A DNA stretch of 64,000 nucleotides from NORP240 sp965222175 (lineage in GTDB: Bacteria; Pseudomonadota; Gammaproteobacteria; Pseudomonadales; Pseudohongiellaceae). Within the stretch, counting starts at the first letter, position 1. Every line of letters begins with the position of its first letter. This document shows positions 45,210-53,993 of the stretch, in pieces. A program made the position numbers and the translations under genes. The stretch is from contig OZ244938.1 of NCBI GenBank assembly GCA_965222175.1, positions 1,426,001 to 1,490,000 on the forward strand, written 5' to 3'. The notes under the pieces are model-generated. The model was not told the origin of the DNA. It ran no database searches and saw nothing but the letters and a program-made list of their open reading frames with translations.

Positions 45210-46367
45210 GTGACAGACAGATTCCCATTTCCCGTTAAGCGTATCGGTATAATCGGCGGAGGCCAGCTGGGTCGGCTGATGGTGATGGCGGCTCACAAGC
45301 TCGGCTGCGCCGCCACCGTGCTGGACCCTTATAGAAATTCCCCAGCGGGTCAGCTGGCCGGCCATGAAATTGTCGGTAACCTGGATGATCCCGGGCCCAT
45401 CCGGGACCTGGTGGAAACCTGTGAAGTGACCACCTTCGATATCGAATCCATTGCCGCCGACGTGTTGATAGACCTTGCCCGGCACGGCCACACCATCAGG
45501 CCGGATCCGACCCTGCTGGCACTGATCCAGGACAAACTTACCCAGAAACAGCGATTCGACGAGGCCGGTATACCCACCGCGGAATTCATCGCCATGGACA
45601 GGCCAAGTGCGGAAGCGTTCCGCCAGTTCGGCTATCCACTGGTGCAGAAAGCCCGGCGGGGTGGCTATGACGGTCGCGGTGTCGCCGTCATGAAGGATGA
45701 AGAGGATTTTCACCGGGTCCTGGACGTTCCGGGGCTGGTGGAACGCTGTGTCGATACCGCAAAAGAACTGGCAGTCATGGTGGTCCGTTCGCTGGAAGGG
45801 GAGATGCGCTGTTATCCGGTGGTGGAAATGGTGTTTCAGTCGGAACAGAATATTCTCGACCAGTTGCTGGCACCGGCGCAGATCGATTCCGGCCTGGCGG
45901 CGCAGGTGCAGCAATTGGCCATGAAAACGGTCAGCGCGCTGGGCGGTGTGGGTATATTCGGGGTCGAGCTGTTCCTGACCCGCCAGGGTGAACTGTTGGT
46001 AAACGAGGTAGCACCAAGAACACATAATTCCGGACACTACACGATTGAGGCCTGTGTCACCGATCAGTTCGAGCAGCACCTGCGGGCCGTGCTGGGTCTG
46101 CCACTGGGTGCCACTGACCTGTTGCGACCGGCTGTCATGCTGAACCTGCTGGGCGAGCCAGGTTTCCGCGGTCGTCCGCAGATAGTCGGTTTGCAGGCAG
46201 CACTGGCGATTCCCGGCACATCGGTTCACCTGTACGGCAAGGCGGAAACCCGTCCCTATCGCAAGATGGGGCACGTCACCGTGCTGGACGAGGACCTGGA
46301 CAGTGCCCGGGACAAAGCGCGACGGGTAAGCCAGTTGCTGCGCATTGAAGGCGAGGAGAGACTATGA
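45210..46367 (+). CDS. purK: N5-carboxyaminoimidazole ribonucleotide synthase
   Basis: This ATP-grasp enzyme of purine synthesis turns AIR, ATP and bicarbonate into N5-CAIR. Motifs include RIGIIGGGQLGRLMVMAA at the N-terminus, VQKARRGGYDGRGVAV in the ATP site and VNEVAPRTHNSGHYTIEAC at the end. It has 385 residues from the GTG at 45210. The usual N-terminus aligns about 11 residues later. An ATG at 45117 would add a 31-residue hydrophobic and polar extension that PurK proteins do not have. The start is therefore uncertain. The last four bases overlap purE (ATGA). Confidence 0.95.
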   Translation: MTDRFPFPVKRIGIIGGGQLGRLMVMAAHKLGCAATVLDPYRNSPAGQLAGHEIVGNLDDPGPIRDLVETCEVTTFDIESIAADVLIDLARHGHTIRPDPTLLALIQDKLTQKQRFDEAGIPTAEFIAMDRPSAEAFRQFGYPLVQKARRGGYDGRGVAVMKDEEDFHRVLDVPGLVERCVDTAKELAVMVVRSLEGEMRCYPVVEMVFQSEQNILDQLLAPAQIDSGLAAQVQQLAMKTVSALGGVGIFGVELFLTRQGELLVNEVAPRTHNSGHYTIEACVTDQFEQHLRAVLGLPLGATDLLRPAVMLNLLGEPGFRGRPQIVGLQAALAIPGTSVHLYGKAETRPYRKMGHVTVLDEDLDSARDKARRVSQLLRIEGEERL

Positions 46368-46861
46368 GCGAAATAAAAATCGGTATCATCATGGGCAGTG
46401 ATTCCGATCTGCCGGTCATGCAGGCTGCCGCCGATGTGCTGGACGAACTGGGCATAGGCTACGACTTGACCATTGTCTCGGCCCACCGCACGCCGAAGCG
46501 CCTGTTCGACTACGCCCAGCGAGCCGAATCGCGGGGATTGCGCGTCATTATTGCCGGGGCAGGGGGGGCTGCCCACCTGCCGGGTATGGTTGCCTCCCTC
46601 TGTCCGCTGCCGGTGATCGGTGTGCCGGTCAGGTCGTCCAGCCTCAATGGTGAGGACTCGCTGTTATCCATCGTCCAGATGCCGGCGGGGGTGCCGGTCG
46701 CCACCGTGGCTATCAACGGCGCCCGTAATGCGGGCATCCTGGCGGCCCAGATGCTGGGCACCGGCGATAGCGAAATTCGTCAGCGCATCAGCCGCTTCAA
46801 GGCAGACCTTGAAGCCCTGGTGCTGGAAAAAATCGCCGGCCTTGAAGACCGGAAGGACTGA
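46364..46861 (+). CDS. purE: N5-carboxyaminoimidazole ribonucleotide mutase
   Basis: This 165-residue class I PurE converts N5-CAIR to CAIR. Signatures are IIMGSDSDLPVM, VSAHRTPKRLFDYA, GAGGAAHLPGMVAS and LNGEDSLLSIVQMPAGVPVAT. It is of typical length for bacterial PurE. It overlaps purK by four bases, so the pair is translationally coupled. It converges on valS with 62 bp between, and no clear terminator is seen there. Confidence 0.97.
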   Translation: MSEIKIGIIMGSDSDLPVMQAAADVLDELGIGYDLTIVSAHRTPKRLFDYAQRAESRGLRVIIAGAGGAAHLPGMVASLCPLPVIGVPVRSSSLNGEDSLLSIVQMPAGVPVATVAINGARNAGILAAQMLGTGDSEIRQRISRFKADLEALVLEKIAGLEDRKD

Positions 46862-46923
46862 TCCCCTCCAGCACTGCCAGGGTGTAATCAGGAGCAGTCC
46901 CGTTACCCGGACACGGTACCCAT

Positions 46924-49740
46924 TCAGGTAATCCCTACCGGGTCGCCGGCGTCACGCAGCTGCTGCAGGGTGGCCAGCTTGTCCTGCAGGGCACTGAGGG
47001 CAGCCTGCTGGGTGGCCTGCCGGTCCCGCTCCTTGTTGACAATAGCTTCCGGGGCATTGTCGACGAACTTGTCATTGGCCAGTTTCCTGTTGATACCGTC
47101 CAGCACGCTGCGAATCTTGCCGATCTCTTTTTCCAGGCGGGTGATTTCCGATTCGGCATCAATAAGCCCCGCCATGGGCACCAGGATCTCCAGGTCTCCG
47201 TGGAGTTGGGTTGCCGCTGGCGGTGCATCGGTATCCGCTTCCAGCCAGGCAATCGAGTCCAGTTTTGCCAGGCGGATCAGGTACTGTCGGTTCCGCTCCA
47301 GCAGCTGTTGATCGCGGGCACTGCCGCGGCGTAACAACACCGGCATTGACCTGGCCGGGGAGATGTCCATTTCGCCGCGGATATTGCGGATGGCGACAAT
47401 GATGCCCTTCAGCCACTCCACTTCCGCTTCGGCCTCGGCATCCCCGGCATCGGCATCTTCCAGGGGGAAGGGCTGCAGCATGACGGTGGGCCCTTCGATG
47501 CCAAGCCTGGGCGCCACCCGTTGCCAGACTTCTTCGCTGATAAAGGGCATGAACGGGTGCAGCAGGCGAAGGCTCTGTTCCAGGGTAACCAGCAGGACAT
47601 AGCGGGTGGCCCTGGCCTGATCCGGATTGATTTCCTCGTCCCACAGAACCGGCTTGGAAAGTTCCAGGTACCAGTCGCAGTATTCGTCCCAGAAAAAGCT
47701 GTGGATAGCCTGGGATACCAGATCGAAGCGGTACCCGGCCATGCCCTGGTGTACCTCGGACACTGCCTGCTGCAGCCTGGACAGGATCCACCTGTCCGCC
47801 ACCGTCAACCGGCCGCTGGCAATGGCCTGATGATCAAGGTCCTTGTCATCGCTGTTCATCAGCACATAGCGGGCGGCGTTCCAGATCTTGTTACAGAAGT
47901 TTCGGTAACCCTCGATCCGACCCAGGTCGAAAATGATATCCCGGCCAGTGGAAGCCAGGGAGTAGAAAGTAAACCGCAGGGCATCGGTACCGTAGCCGGG
48001 GATACCGTCGGGAAAGGAATCCCGGGTCATCTTGTCAATCCTGCCGGCCAGCTCCGGCTGCATCAGGTCACTGGTGCGTTTTTTGACCAGACTGTCAAGA
48101 TCAATGCCGTCGATCAGGTCGATGGGGTCCAGTACATTACCCTTCGACTTGGACATTTTCTGTCCGTGGTCATCCCTGATCAAACCATGAATGTAGACTT
48201 TCCTGAAGGGGACCTGGCCGGTGAACTTCAGGGTCATCATGATCATTCTCGCCACCCAGAAAAAAATAATGTCAAAACCTGTTACCAGGACGTCGGTGGG
48301 GTGGAACGTCTTGAACGTTTCCTGGTCTTCGGGCCAGCCGAGAGTGGAGAAGGTCCACAGCGCCGATGAAAACCAGGTGTCCAGCACGTCGTCATCCTGG
48401 CGCAGGGGCAGGTCAGTCGCCAGGTTGTAGCGCCGGCGCACGTCAGCCTCATCGTGACCGACGTAGATGTTGTCATCGGCGTCATACCATGCCGGAATCC
48501 GGTGTCCCCACCAGAGCTGGCGGCTGATACACCAGTCCTGGATATCCCGCATCCAGGCGAAATAGGTGTTCTCCCAGTTTTTGGGTACAAACTGGATAGC
48601 GCCGTCTTCCACAGCCTTGATAGCCGGTTCCGCCAGTGATTTCACGGCCACGTACCACTGGTTGGTGAGATAGGGCTCGATGATCACACCACTGCGATCA
48701 CCGCGGGGCACCTTGAGCTTGTGGGGATCGATCCGGTCAACCAGGCCCTGTGCTTCCAGGTCGGCGACGATCTGCCGGCGTGCCTCGAAACGGTCAAGAC
48801 CGCGGTAGGGTGCCGGGGCTTGGTCATTGATGGTTGCATCCACAGTCAGGATATTGATCATTTCCAGGTCGTGTCGCTTGCCTACCTCGTAGTCATTGAA
48901 GTCGTGAGCCGGGGTTATCTTCACGCAGCCGGTACCGAATTCCGGGTCCACGTAGTCGTCGGCGATAATGGGAATACGGCGGTCACACAGGGGCAACTGT
49001 ACCCACTTGCCCACCAGTTGCTGGTAGCGATTGTCTCCTGGATGCACGGCGACGGCGGTGTCGCCCAGCAGGGTCTCCGGTCGCGTGGTGGCGATTACGA
49101 TGTGGTTGTCACCCTCCGCCGTGGTCTGGCCGTCACAAAGAGGATAGCGGAAATGCCAGAGGAAACCGTTTTCCTCCGTGGCGATCACCTCCAGGTCAGA
49201 GATGGCCGTGTGCAATGCCGGATCCCAGTTCACCAGCCGGTTGCCGCGATAGATCAGCCCTTCTTCAAAGAGATCGATAAAGACCTTTTCCACCACGGCG
49301 GACAGCTGTTCATCCATGGTGAATCGTTCCCGGCTCCAGTCCGGGGAAGAGCCCATGCGACGCAGTTGCCGGGTGATGTTGCCACCGGACTGTTCCTTCC
49401 ACTTCCAGACCCTGTTGACGAATTCCTCGCGACCGAGCTCCAGGCGACTGGCTCCCGCGGCATTCAACTGGCGTTCCACCACCATCTGGGTGGCAATGCC
49501 GGCATGGTCGGTGCCGACCTGCCACAGCGTTTTACGCCCCATCATCCGCTGGTAGCGGATCAGGGCGTCCATGATGGTCTGCTGAAAGCCGTGACCCATG
49601 TGCAGGTGGCCGGTGACGTTGGGTGGCGGTATGACTATGCAGTAAGCCTCGCCATCGCCCTGTGGGACGAAATACCCGGCCTCTTCCCAGGTCCTGTACC
49701 ACTTGGCTTCAATTTCTCGGGGCTGGAAGGTTTTATCCAT
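46924..49740 (-). CDS. valS: Valyl-tRNA synthetase
   Basis: This 938-residue class I synthetase has the HIGH motif as HMGH (NVTGHLHMGHGFQQTIMD), a long CP1 editing domain, the KMSKS loop (HGQKMSKSKGNVLDPIDLID), an anticodon-binding domain, and the C-terminal coiled-coil arm typical of ValRS (EITRLEKEIGKIRSVLDGIN). It is full length. It usually follows pepA-holC. Here it is separated from holC by a 332-bp gap holding a MITE, and transcription from pepA must cross this element or valS needs its own promoter. Its start codon has only a weak ribosome site. Confidence 0.97.
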   Translation of the reverse strand: MDKTFQPREIEAKWYRTWEEAGYFVPQGDGEAYCIVIPPPNVTGHLHMGHGFQQTIMDALIRYQRMMGRKTLWQVGTDHAGIATQMVVERQLNAAGASRLELGREEFVNRVWKWKEQSGGNITRQLRRMGSSPDWSRERFTMDEQLSAVVEKVFIDLFEEGLIYRGNRLVNWDPALHTAISDLEVIATEENGFLWHFRYPLCDGQTTAEGDNHIVIATTRPETLLGDTAVAVHPGDNRYQQLVGKWVQLPLCDRRIPIIADDYVDPEFGTGCVKITPAHDFNDYEVGKRHDLEMINILTVDATINDQAPAPYRGLDRFEARRQIVADLEAQGLVDRIDPHKLKVPRGDRSGVIIEPYLTNQWYVAVKSLAEPAIKAVEDGAIQFVPKNWENTYFAWMRDIQDWCISRQLWWGHRIPAWYDADDNIYVGHDEADVRRRYNLATDLPLRQDDDVLDTWFSSALWTFSTLGWPEDQETFKTFHPTDVLVTGFDIIFFWVARMIMMTLKFTGQVPFRKVYIHGLIRDDHGQKMSKSKGNVLDPIDLIDGIDLDSLVKKRTSDLMQPELAGRIDKMTRDSFPDGIPGYGTDALRFTFYSLASTGRDIIFDLGRIEGYRNFCNKIWNAARYVLMNSDDKDLDHQAIASGRLTVADRWILSRLQQAVSEVHQGMAGYRFDLVSQAIHSFFWDEYCDWYLELSKPVLWDEEINPDQARATRYVLLVTLEQSLRLLHPFMPFISEEVWQRVAPRLGIEGPTVMLQPFPLEDADAGDAEAEAEVEWLKGIIVAIRNIRGEMDISPARSMPVLLRRGSARDQQLLERNRQYLIRLAKLDSIAWLEADTDAPPAATQLHGDLEILVPMAGLIDAESEITRLEKEIGKIRSVLDGINRKLANDKFVDNAPEAIVNKERDRQATQQAALSALQDKLATLQQLRDAGDPVGIT

Positions 49741-49786
49741 TGACTCGGTTCACGTTGATTCGGGAAAAGGCGCAAGTATAACTTAA

Positions 49787-50050
49787 GGAACCTCTGATTA
49801 ATTATGGAAATACTCTGGCTTACAGGCGAGTTCACTGACGAGGCGCCTTGCCGCCGGCATGCGTCGGCCTGTCAAGGCGAGGCAACAAAGGCAGTGGGCT
49901 CGCCTGTAAGCCCGGACCGGCGGGGCCTGTCGGGCGCCACTGCGGTGTTGTCGCGCTAGGCAAGGGCGACGGCCATTCCCGGCGCACGACGCCTTGCAGT
50001 GACGCCCGACAGACTCCCGCAGAGCACTTCCATAATTGATCAGAGGTTCC
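49787..50050. mobile_element. 264-bp MITE with GGAACC inverted ends, between holC and valS
   Basis: The left end (GGAACCTCTGATTAATTATGGAA) and right end (TTCCATAATTGATCAGAGGTTCC) are inverted repeats with 22 of 23 matches. Both ends are flanked by TTAA (49783-49786 and 50051-50054), which could be a 4-bp target duplication. Inside lie two more perfect or near-perfect hairpins: GGCTTACAGGCGAG (49817-49830) with CTCGCCTGTAAGCC (49899-49912), and 49927-49943 with 49996-50012 (16 of 17 matches). There is no reading frame for a transposase. YTAR duplications and GGAA-type ends are features of IS5-family elements, so a non-autonomous derivative of such an element is likely. Partial copies lie at 21159 and 63101. 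Confidence 0.85.
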
Positions 50051-50072
50051 TTAACAGCCAGGGCTTGGGCGG

Positions 50073-50522
50073 TCAGCTGCCACGCAACTGCTGGGTCTGC
50101 AGCGGGTAACCCCGGTCCTGGTAAAACCGGTATCGCTGACGGCCATGGCTGCGTTCCTCCTCGTCAGCGGCCACGATTTCACGGATATCGCGGAAGGCCG
50201 GGTGCTCTTCCCATACTTCCCGGTGCAGATTGATCAGAACCTCCGGCTCCGCGGGCACCTGCTCCGCGGTACCGAGAGTGACACGAATTCCGGGATCGGG
50301 ATTGTCATTGCCCGCGACCAGGCACTGGTGCGGGATGAAACTTTCCGGGCGGAATTGCCACAGCAGTTGGTCCAGTTGTTTCACCTGGCTCTCCGAACGG
50401 GCCAGCAGATGCACCCGATGGCCGAGTCCGCAGGCTTTTTCCGTCAGTCGACAGGCGATTACCAGTGCTTCTTCCATGCCGCCACTGTGCAGCGGGTAGA
50501 AACACACTTTCGGCGATGCCAC
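50073..50522 (-). CDS. holC: DNA polymerase III chi subunit
   Basis: This 149-residue HolC is of normal length. The first strand is KVCFYPLHSGGMEEALVIACRLTEKA, followed by RVHLLARSESQVKQLDQLLWQF, FIPHQCLVAGNDNPDPGIRVTLG and EVLINLHREVWEE near the end. Chi links the clamp loader to SSB. The GTG start lies five bases after the pepA stop codon (TGATCGCCGTG), so the two are coupled. It converges on nothing. The MITE and valS follow downstream. Confidence 0.9.
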   Translation of the reverse strand: MASPKVCFYPLHSGGMEEALVIACRLTEKACGLGHRVHLLARSESQVKQLDQLLWQFRPESFIPHQCLVAGNDNPDPGIRVTLGTAEQVPAEPEVLINLHREVWEEHPAFRDIREIVAADEEERSHGRQRYRFYQDRGYPLQTQQLRGS

Positions 50523-50527
50523 GGCGA

Positions 50528-52018
50528 TCAGGCTTTCTGTCGGCTGAGGTAATTGACCAGCAGCCCCACCGGTCGGCCGGTGGCCCCTTTTTCCTTGCCG
50601 GAATTCCAGGCGCTGCCGGCAATATCCAGGTGTGCCCACTTGAATTTCCGGGTGAACCGGGACAGGAAGCAGGCTGCGGTTATGGCGCCGGCACGGGGGC
50701 CGCCGATATTGGCAATGTCGGCGAAATTACTGTCAAGCAGGGGCTGATACTCGTCCCAAAGGGGCAGTTGCCAGACCGGGTCCAGGCTCTGCTGGCCACA
50801 ATCCAGCAATTCCTCGGCCAGGTCCTGGTCATTGGCCAGCAAGGCACTGACCACGTTGCCAAAAGTGGCTACCGCCGAACCGGTCAGGGTGGCAATATCG
50901 ATGACTGACCTGGGTTTGAACCGCTCCGCGTAGGTCAGAGCGTCACACAGAATAAGTCGACCCTCTGCATCGGTATTGAGAATTTCAATGGTCTTTCCTG
51001 ACATGCTGGTGACAACATCGCCGGGCTTGGTGGCGCGGCTGCCCGGCATGTTTTCGGCACTGGGAATAATGCCCACCACGTTGATGGGCAGTTTCAGCCG
51101 GGCAACGCTGTGCATCGTGCCCACCACGCTGGCGGCGCCGCACATGTCGAATTTCATTTCGTCCATGGCGGCCCCGGGCTTGAGGCTGATGCCGCCGGTA
51201 TCGAAGGTGACACCCTTACCGACAAGGACATGGGGTTTGCTGTTGGCCTTGCCACTGCCACGGTACTGCATGATGATCAGCTTGGCTTCTTCCGCGGAGC
51301 CCGCACTCACCGATAACAGCGAACCCATACCAAGTCGCTGCATCTGCTTTTCACTGAGGACCTGAGTTTTGATGCCGGCATAGCTGGTGGCCAGTTTCCT
51401 GCACTGTTCAGCCAGGTAAGTGGGCGTGCAGAAGTTGCCAGGCAGATTGCCCAGTTCCCGGGCGGTGTTGATGCCGGCACTGATAGCCTCCCCGAGTCTG
51501 ACGGCATCGTTGGCCGTTGCCCTCGAAATGCCGTCGGGCAGGGAAATACCGATGCGCTTCAGGCCGGGTTTGTTAGCCTTCTTGCTTTTGGTGTGGTCGT
51601 AGCTGTAAAGCCCGTCCTCAATCTGCTCAACAGTCTGGCTCACCAGCCATTTTCCGTCCCGTTCCCCGACCTCCAGGTCGGTCAGCAGGAAATGGGCACT
51701 GGCGATGCTCAGCCTGGGTAGTTCCTTTACCAGGGATTTCAGCGCCTTGCGGTAGTTTTTACCGTCCAGCTTCTGGGCTTCCCCACAGTTCAGCAACAGG
51801 ACACGTTTGGCCTTGATCCCGTCAATGTCGCGCAGCAGCAGCGTGGCGCCGACAGACTCTCCAAGGTCACCGCTGCGCAGGACCTTGCTGAGGCTGCGCT
51901 GGCAGGCCTGGTCGAGGACTTTGCCACTTGCCGTCAGTGTATCCCGGTCCAATACCGGCACGACCAGGCAGTCAGAGGAGAGATTGGCAGGAGAGGCAGA
52001 ACTTATCGAATATTTCAT
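50528..52018 (-). CDS. pepA: Cytosol leucyl aminopeptidase
   Basis: This 496-residue M17 aminopeptidase has metal and catalytic residues in the standard blocks: HVLVGKGVTFDTGGISLKP, DMCGAASVVGTMHSVA and the family signature NTDAEGRLIL. It releases N-terminal residues from peptides using two metal ions. In E. coli PepA also acts as a DNA-binding protein in site-specific recombination and regulation. It heads the pepA-holC(-valS) operon and is divergent from the thioesterase and lptFG genes, as is common in gammaproteobacteria. Confidence 0.97.
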   Translation of the reverse strand: MKYSISSASPANLSSDCLVVPVLDRDTLTASGKVLDQACQRSLSKVLRSGDLGESVGATLLLRDIDGIKAKRVLLLNCGEAQKLDGKNYRKALKSLVKELPRLSIASAHFLLTDLEVGERDGKWLVSQTVEQIEDGLYSYDHTKSKKANKPGLKRIGISLPDGISRATANDAVRLGEAISAGINTARELGNLPGNFCTPTYLAEQCRKLATSYAGIKTQVLSEKQMQRLGMGSLLSVSAGSAEEAKLIIMQYRGSGKANSKPHVLVGKGVTFDTGGISLKPGAAMDEMKFDMCGAASVVGTMHSVARLKLPINVVGIIPSAENMPGSRATKPGDVVTSMSGKTIEILNTDAEGRLILCDALTYAERFKPRSVIDIATLTGSAVATFGNVVSALLANDQDLAEELLDCGQQSLDPVWQLPLWDEYQPLLDSNFADIANIGGPRAGAITAACFLSRFTRKFKWAHLDIAGSAWNSGKEKGATGRPVGLLVNYLSRQKA

Positions 52019-52375
52019 AGATTGACTTGGTACCCTGTTGTAGTTGAATCAGAAACTGAAATCCATGGTGTGCCACCGTGGGGTAGCAGCCGGAGGCTGC
52101 CGTGTCGACGGCGGGTTGTAGGCCGGAAACCTACGGACTCTGGCTGTTAATTTTAAATATTTTCAATAACTTAAGCAACATGTTCTGCAGTTGAGACCGT
52201 CTCGCTGGAAAACCGGGATTCAAGTCTGTAGAATCCGCGCTGATTTTGCCATGAGCGGTGTTCCGGACGGCGGACCCGTGATCCGGATGAACCATCCATC
52301 CGGCGTGCTGTCTTACTCACAGACTGCGCTCTGAAGCGGGTGGATCAGGTAAAAACTTGGATAGATGGAGTTGTC
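52019..52375. other. Divergent intergenic region between pepA and the thioesterase gene
   Basis: The 357-bp gap contains an AT-rich core at 52141-52180 that carries the candidate pepA promoter. A small hairpin GCAGCC-GGA-GGCTGC lies at about 52087-52101. On the other side, TAGAAT near 52229 is a possible -10 box for the thioesterase gene, without a good -35 box. No gene is seen. Confidence 0.4.
52150..52178 (-). promoter_or_regulatory. Candidate sigma-70 promoter of pepA-holC
   Basis: On the minus strand TTGCTT (52178-52173) and TAAAAT (52155-52150) are separated by exactly 17 bp, inside the AT-rich part of the divergent region. The start codon of pepA is about 130 bp downstream. Confidence 0.5.
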
Positions 52376-52819
52376 ATGCAGAGAGTCAAGCTAACCCCTC
52401 CGGAAACGTTCATCTACAGCATGGAGCGCAGAGTCGGTATCAGCGACCTCAACTATGCCCGGCACATGGACAGCGTGGCAATGATCCGGGTCATCCATGA
52501 AGCCAGGCTGCAGTTCCTGGCGGATCTTGGCTTCACTGAATCAAATATCTACGGACTGGGGATGGTAGTGACGGACCTGGCCATTGATTTCCGCTCCGAG
52601 TCCTTTGCCAACGACGTGCTGACGGTGGACGTCGGCGTCAGCAAATTCAACAAATACGGCTTCGATATCGGTTTTCAGGTTACCAACCGGGCCCTGGATA
52701 CCGTGGTATGCATTGCCAAGATGGGCGTGGTATTTTTCGACTTTGACAACCACAAGCTGGCCGAACTGCCCGGTGCCTTTCAGTCAAACCTGGAAAAACC
52801 GAAATCACGGGTTGCCTGA
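52376..52819 (+). CDS. Acyl-CoA thioesterase, 4HBT (hot-dog fold) family
   Basis: This 147-residue hot-dog-fold protein has an N-terminal strand and motif FIYSMERRVGISDLNYARHMDSVAM with a catalytic-type Asp/Asn (DLNYARH), then the long helix and the strand NDVLTVDVGVSKFNKYGFDI. The ATG at 52376 has GGAG just upstream. A GTG at 52340 would add 12 residues and has no ribosome site. It probably hydrolyses an acyl-CoA or acyl-ACP. The substrate is unknown. It lies 61 bp before lptF. Confidence 0.85.
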   Translation: MQRVKLTPPETFIYSMERRVGISDLNYARHMDSVAMIRVIHEARLQFLADLGFTESNIYGLGMVVTDLAIDFRSESFANDVLTVDVGVSKFNKYGFDIGFQVTNRALDTVVCIAKMGVVFFDFDNHKLAELPGAFQSNLEKPKSRVA

Positions 52820-52880
52820 ACCCGGCGGCTGATTGGCCGAACGCAACTGCCAGCGAGCTGCCCACGGGGCCGGATCCTGC

Positions 52881-53993
52881 GTGATAATTTTCCGCTACCT
52901 CAGCAAGCAGATCCTTGGGGTCATGATGGCCGTCACCCTGATTCTGCTGGTGGTGGGTCTCATCAATCGCTTCATCCAGTATCTTGCCGAGGCCGTGGCC
53001 GGTGAGATGGCCTCGGATGTCCTGCTGTTACTGGTATTCTATCGGCTTCCCGACTTTCTCCTGGTTATTCTCCCGCTGGCGCTGTTTCTGGCTATCTTAC
53101 TGGCCTACGGACGCATGTACGCGGAAAACGAGATGACGGTGCTGATCGCCAGTGGTCTCAGTCGCCAGCGACTCCTGGGGCTGACTTTTGCCAGTTCCCT
53201 GCTGGTAGTGATCCTGGTGGCACTGCTCAGCATGGTGCTGGCACCCTGGGGCATCCGCAACACGGAACAGCTTAAACAGCAGCAGGATCAGCTTACCGAG
53301 GTGGACCTGATTGCCGCCGGCCAGTTTCAGGAGTTCAGCGAGGGTGAGCGCATCACTTACGCCGAGCGCATTGTCAGTGATGATGACGGACGACGCCTGG
53401 ACAACGTCTTTGTCGTCTCCAGCCCGGGACAGGCGGCGCGACGTTCCGCCATTCGCATCCTGGTAGCGGACTCTGCCAGGCCCGAAATCGATCCCGGAAC
53501 CGGGGCGCGCTTCATGCGCTTGGAAAACGTTCGGCAGTACCAGGGCGAGCCGGGATCCACGGACTTCACCGTCGGTCAATTCGATGTACAGGGTATCCTG
53601 CTGCCGGAACCGGCCGGCATGGAAGAAATTGACGAAGAAAAGGCCCTGCGCACCAGTGAGCTTGTCGGTTCCACCGATCCGGCGCACCAGGCAGAACTGC
53701 AGTGGCGGGTATCTGCCATCCTGATAATCCCCATTGTGACTTTGCTGGCTGTACCGCTCAGCAAGGTCAGGCCGCGGCAGGGTCGATACAGCAAGCTGGT
53801 GCCGGCAGCGCTGATCTATGCCGTGTACTACGTACTGCTGCAGGTAAGCCGCGACCAGGTGGCGGAAGGGGTGCTGCCGGCCGGACTCGGACTCTGGTGG
53901 GTCCATGGCGTGTTTCTGCTTGCCGGTCTCATGGCTTACCGGGATTTCCGGTTTCGCCGCCGTCCCGGCCCTGCCCGGGAGATTGTCCGGTGA
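52881..53993 (+). CDS. lptF: Lipopolysaccharide export permease LptF
   Basis: This 370-residue LptF has an N-terminal pair of membrane helices (RYLSKQILGVMMAVTLILLVV) and the IQYLAEAVAGEM coupling region, a periplasmic beta-jellyroll domain (about 130-250), and further membrane helices (VSAILIIPIVTLLAVPLSKVRPRQGRYSKL). With LptG and LptB it extracts LPS from the inner membrane. The GTG at 52881 gives the usual N-terminus (IIFRYL). An ATG is not available there. The 3' end overlaps the GTG of lptG by four bases. Confidence 0.94.
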   Translation: MIIFRYLSKQILGVMMAVTLILLVVGLINRFIQYLAEAVAGEMASDVLLLLVFYRLPDFLLVILPLALFLAILLAYGRMYAENEMTVLIASGLSRQRLLGLTFASSLLVVILVALLSMVLAPWGIRNTEQLKQQQDQLTEVDLIAAGQFQEFSEGERITYAERIVSDDDGRRLDNVFVVSSPGQAARRSAIRILVADSARPEIDPGTGARFMRLENVRQYQGEPGSTDFTVGQFDVQGILLPEPAGMEEIDEEKALRTSELVGSTDPAHQAELQWRVSAILIIPIVTLLAVPLSKVRPRQGRYSKLVPAALIYAVYYVLLQVSRDQVAEGVLPAGLGLWWVHGVFLLAGLMAYRDFRFRRRPGPAREIVR

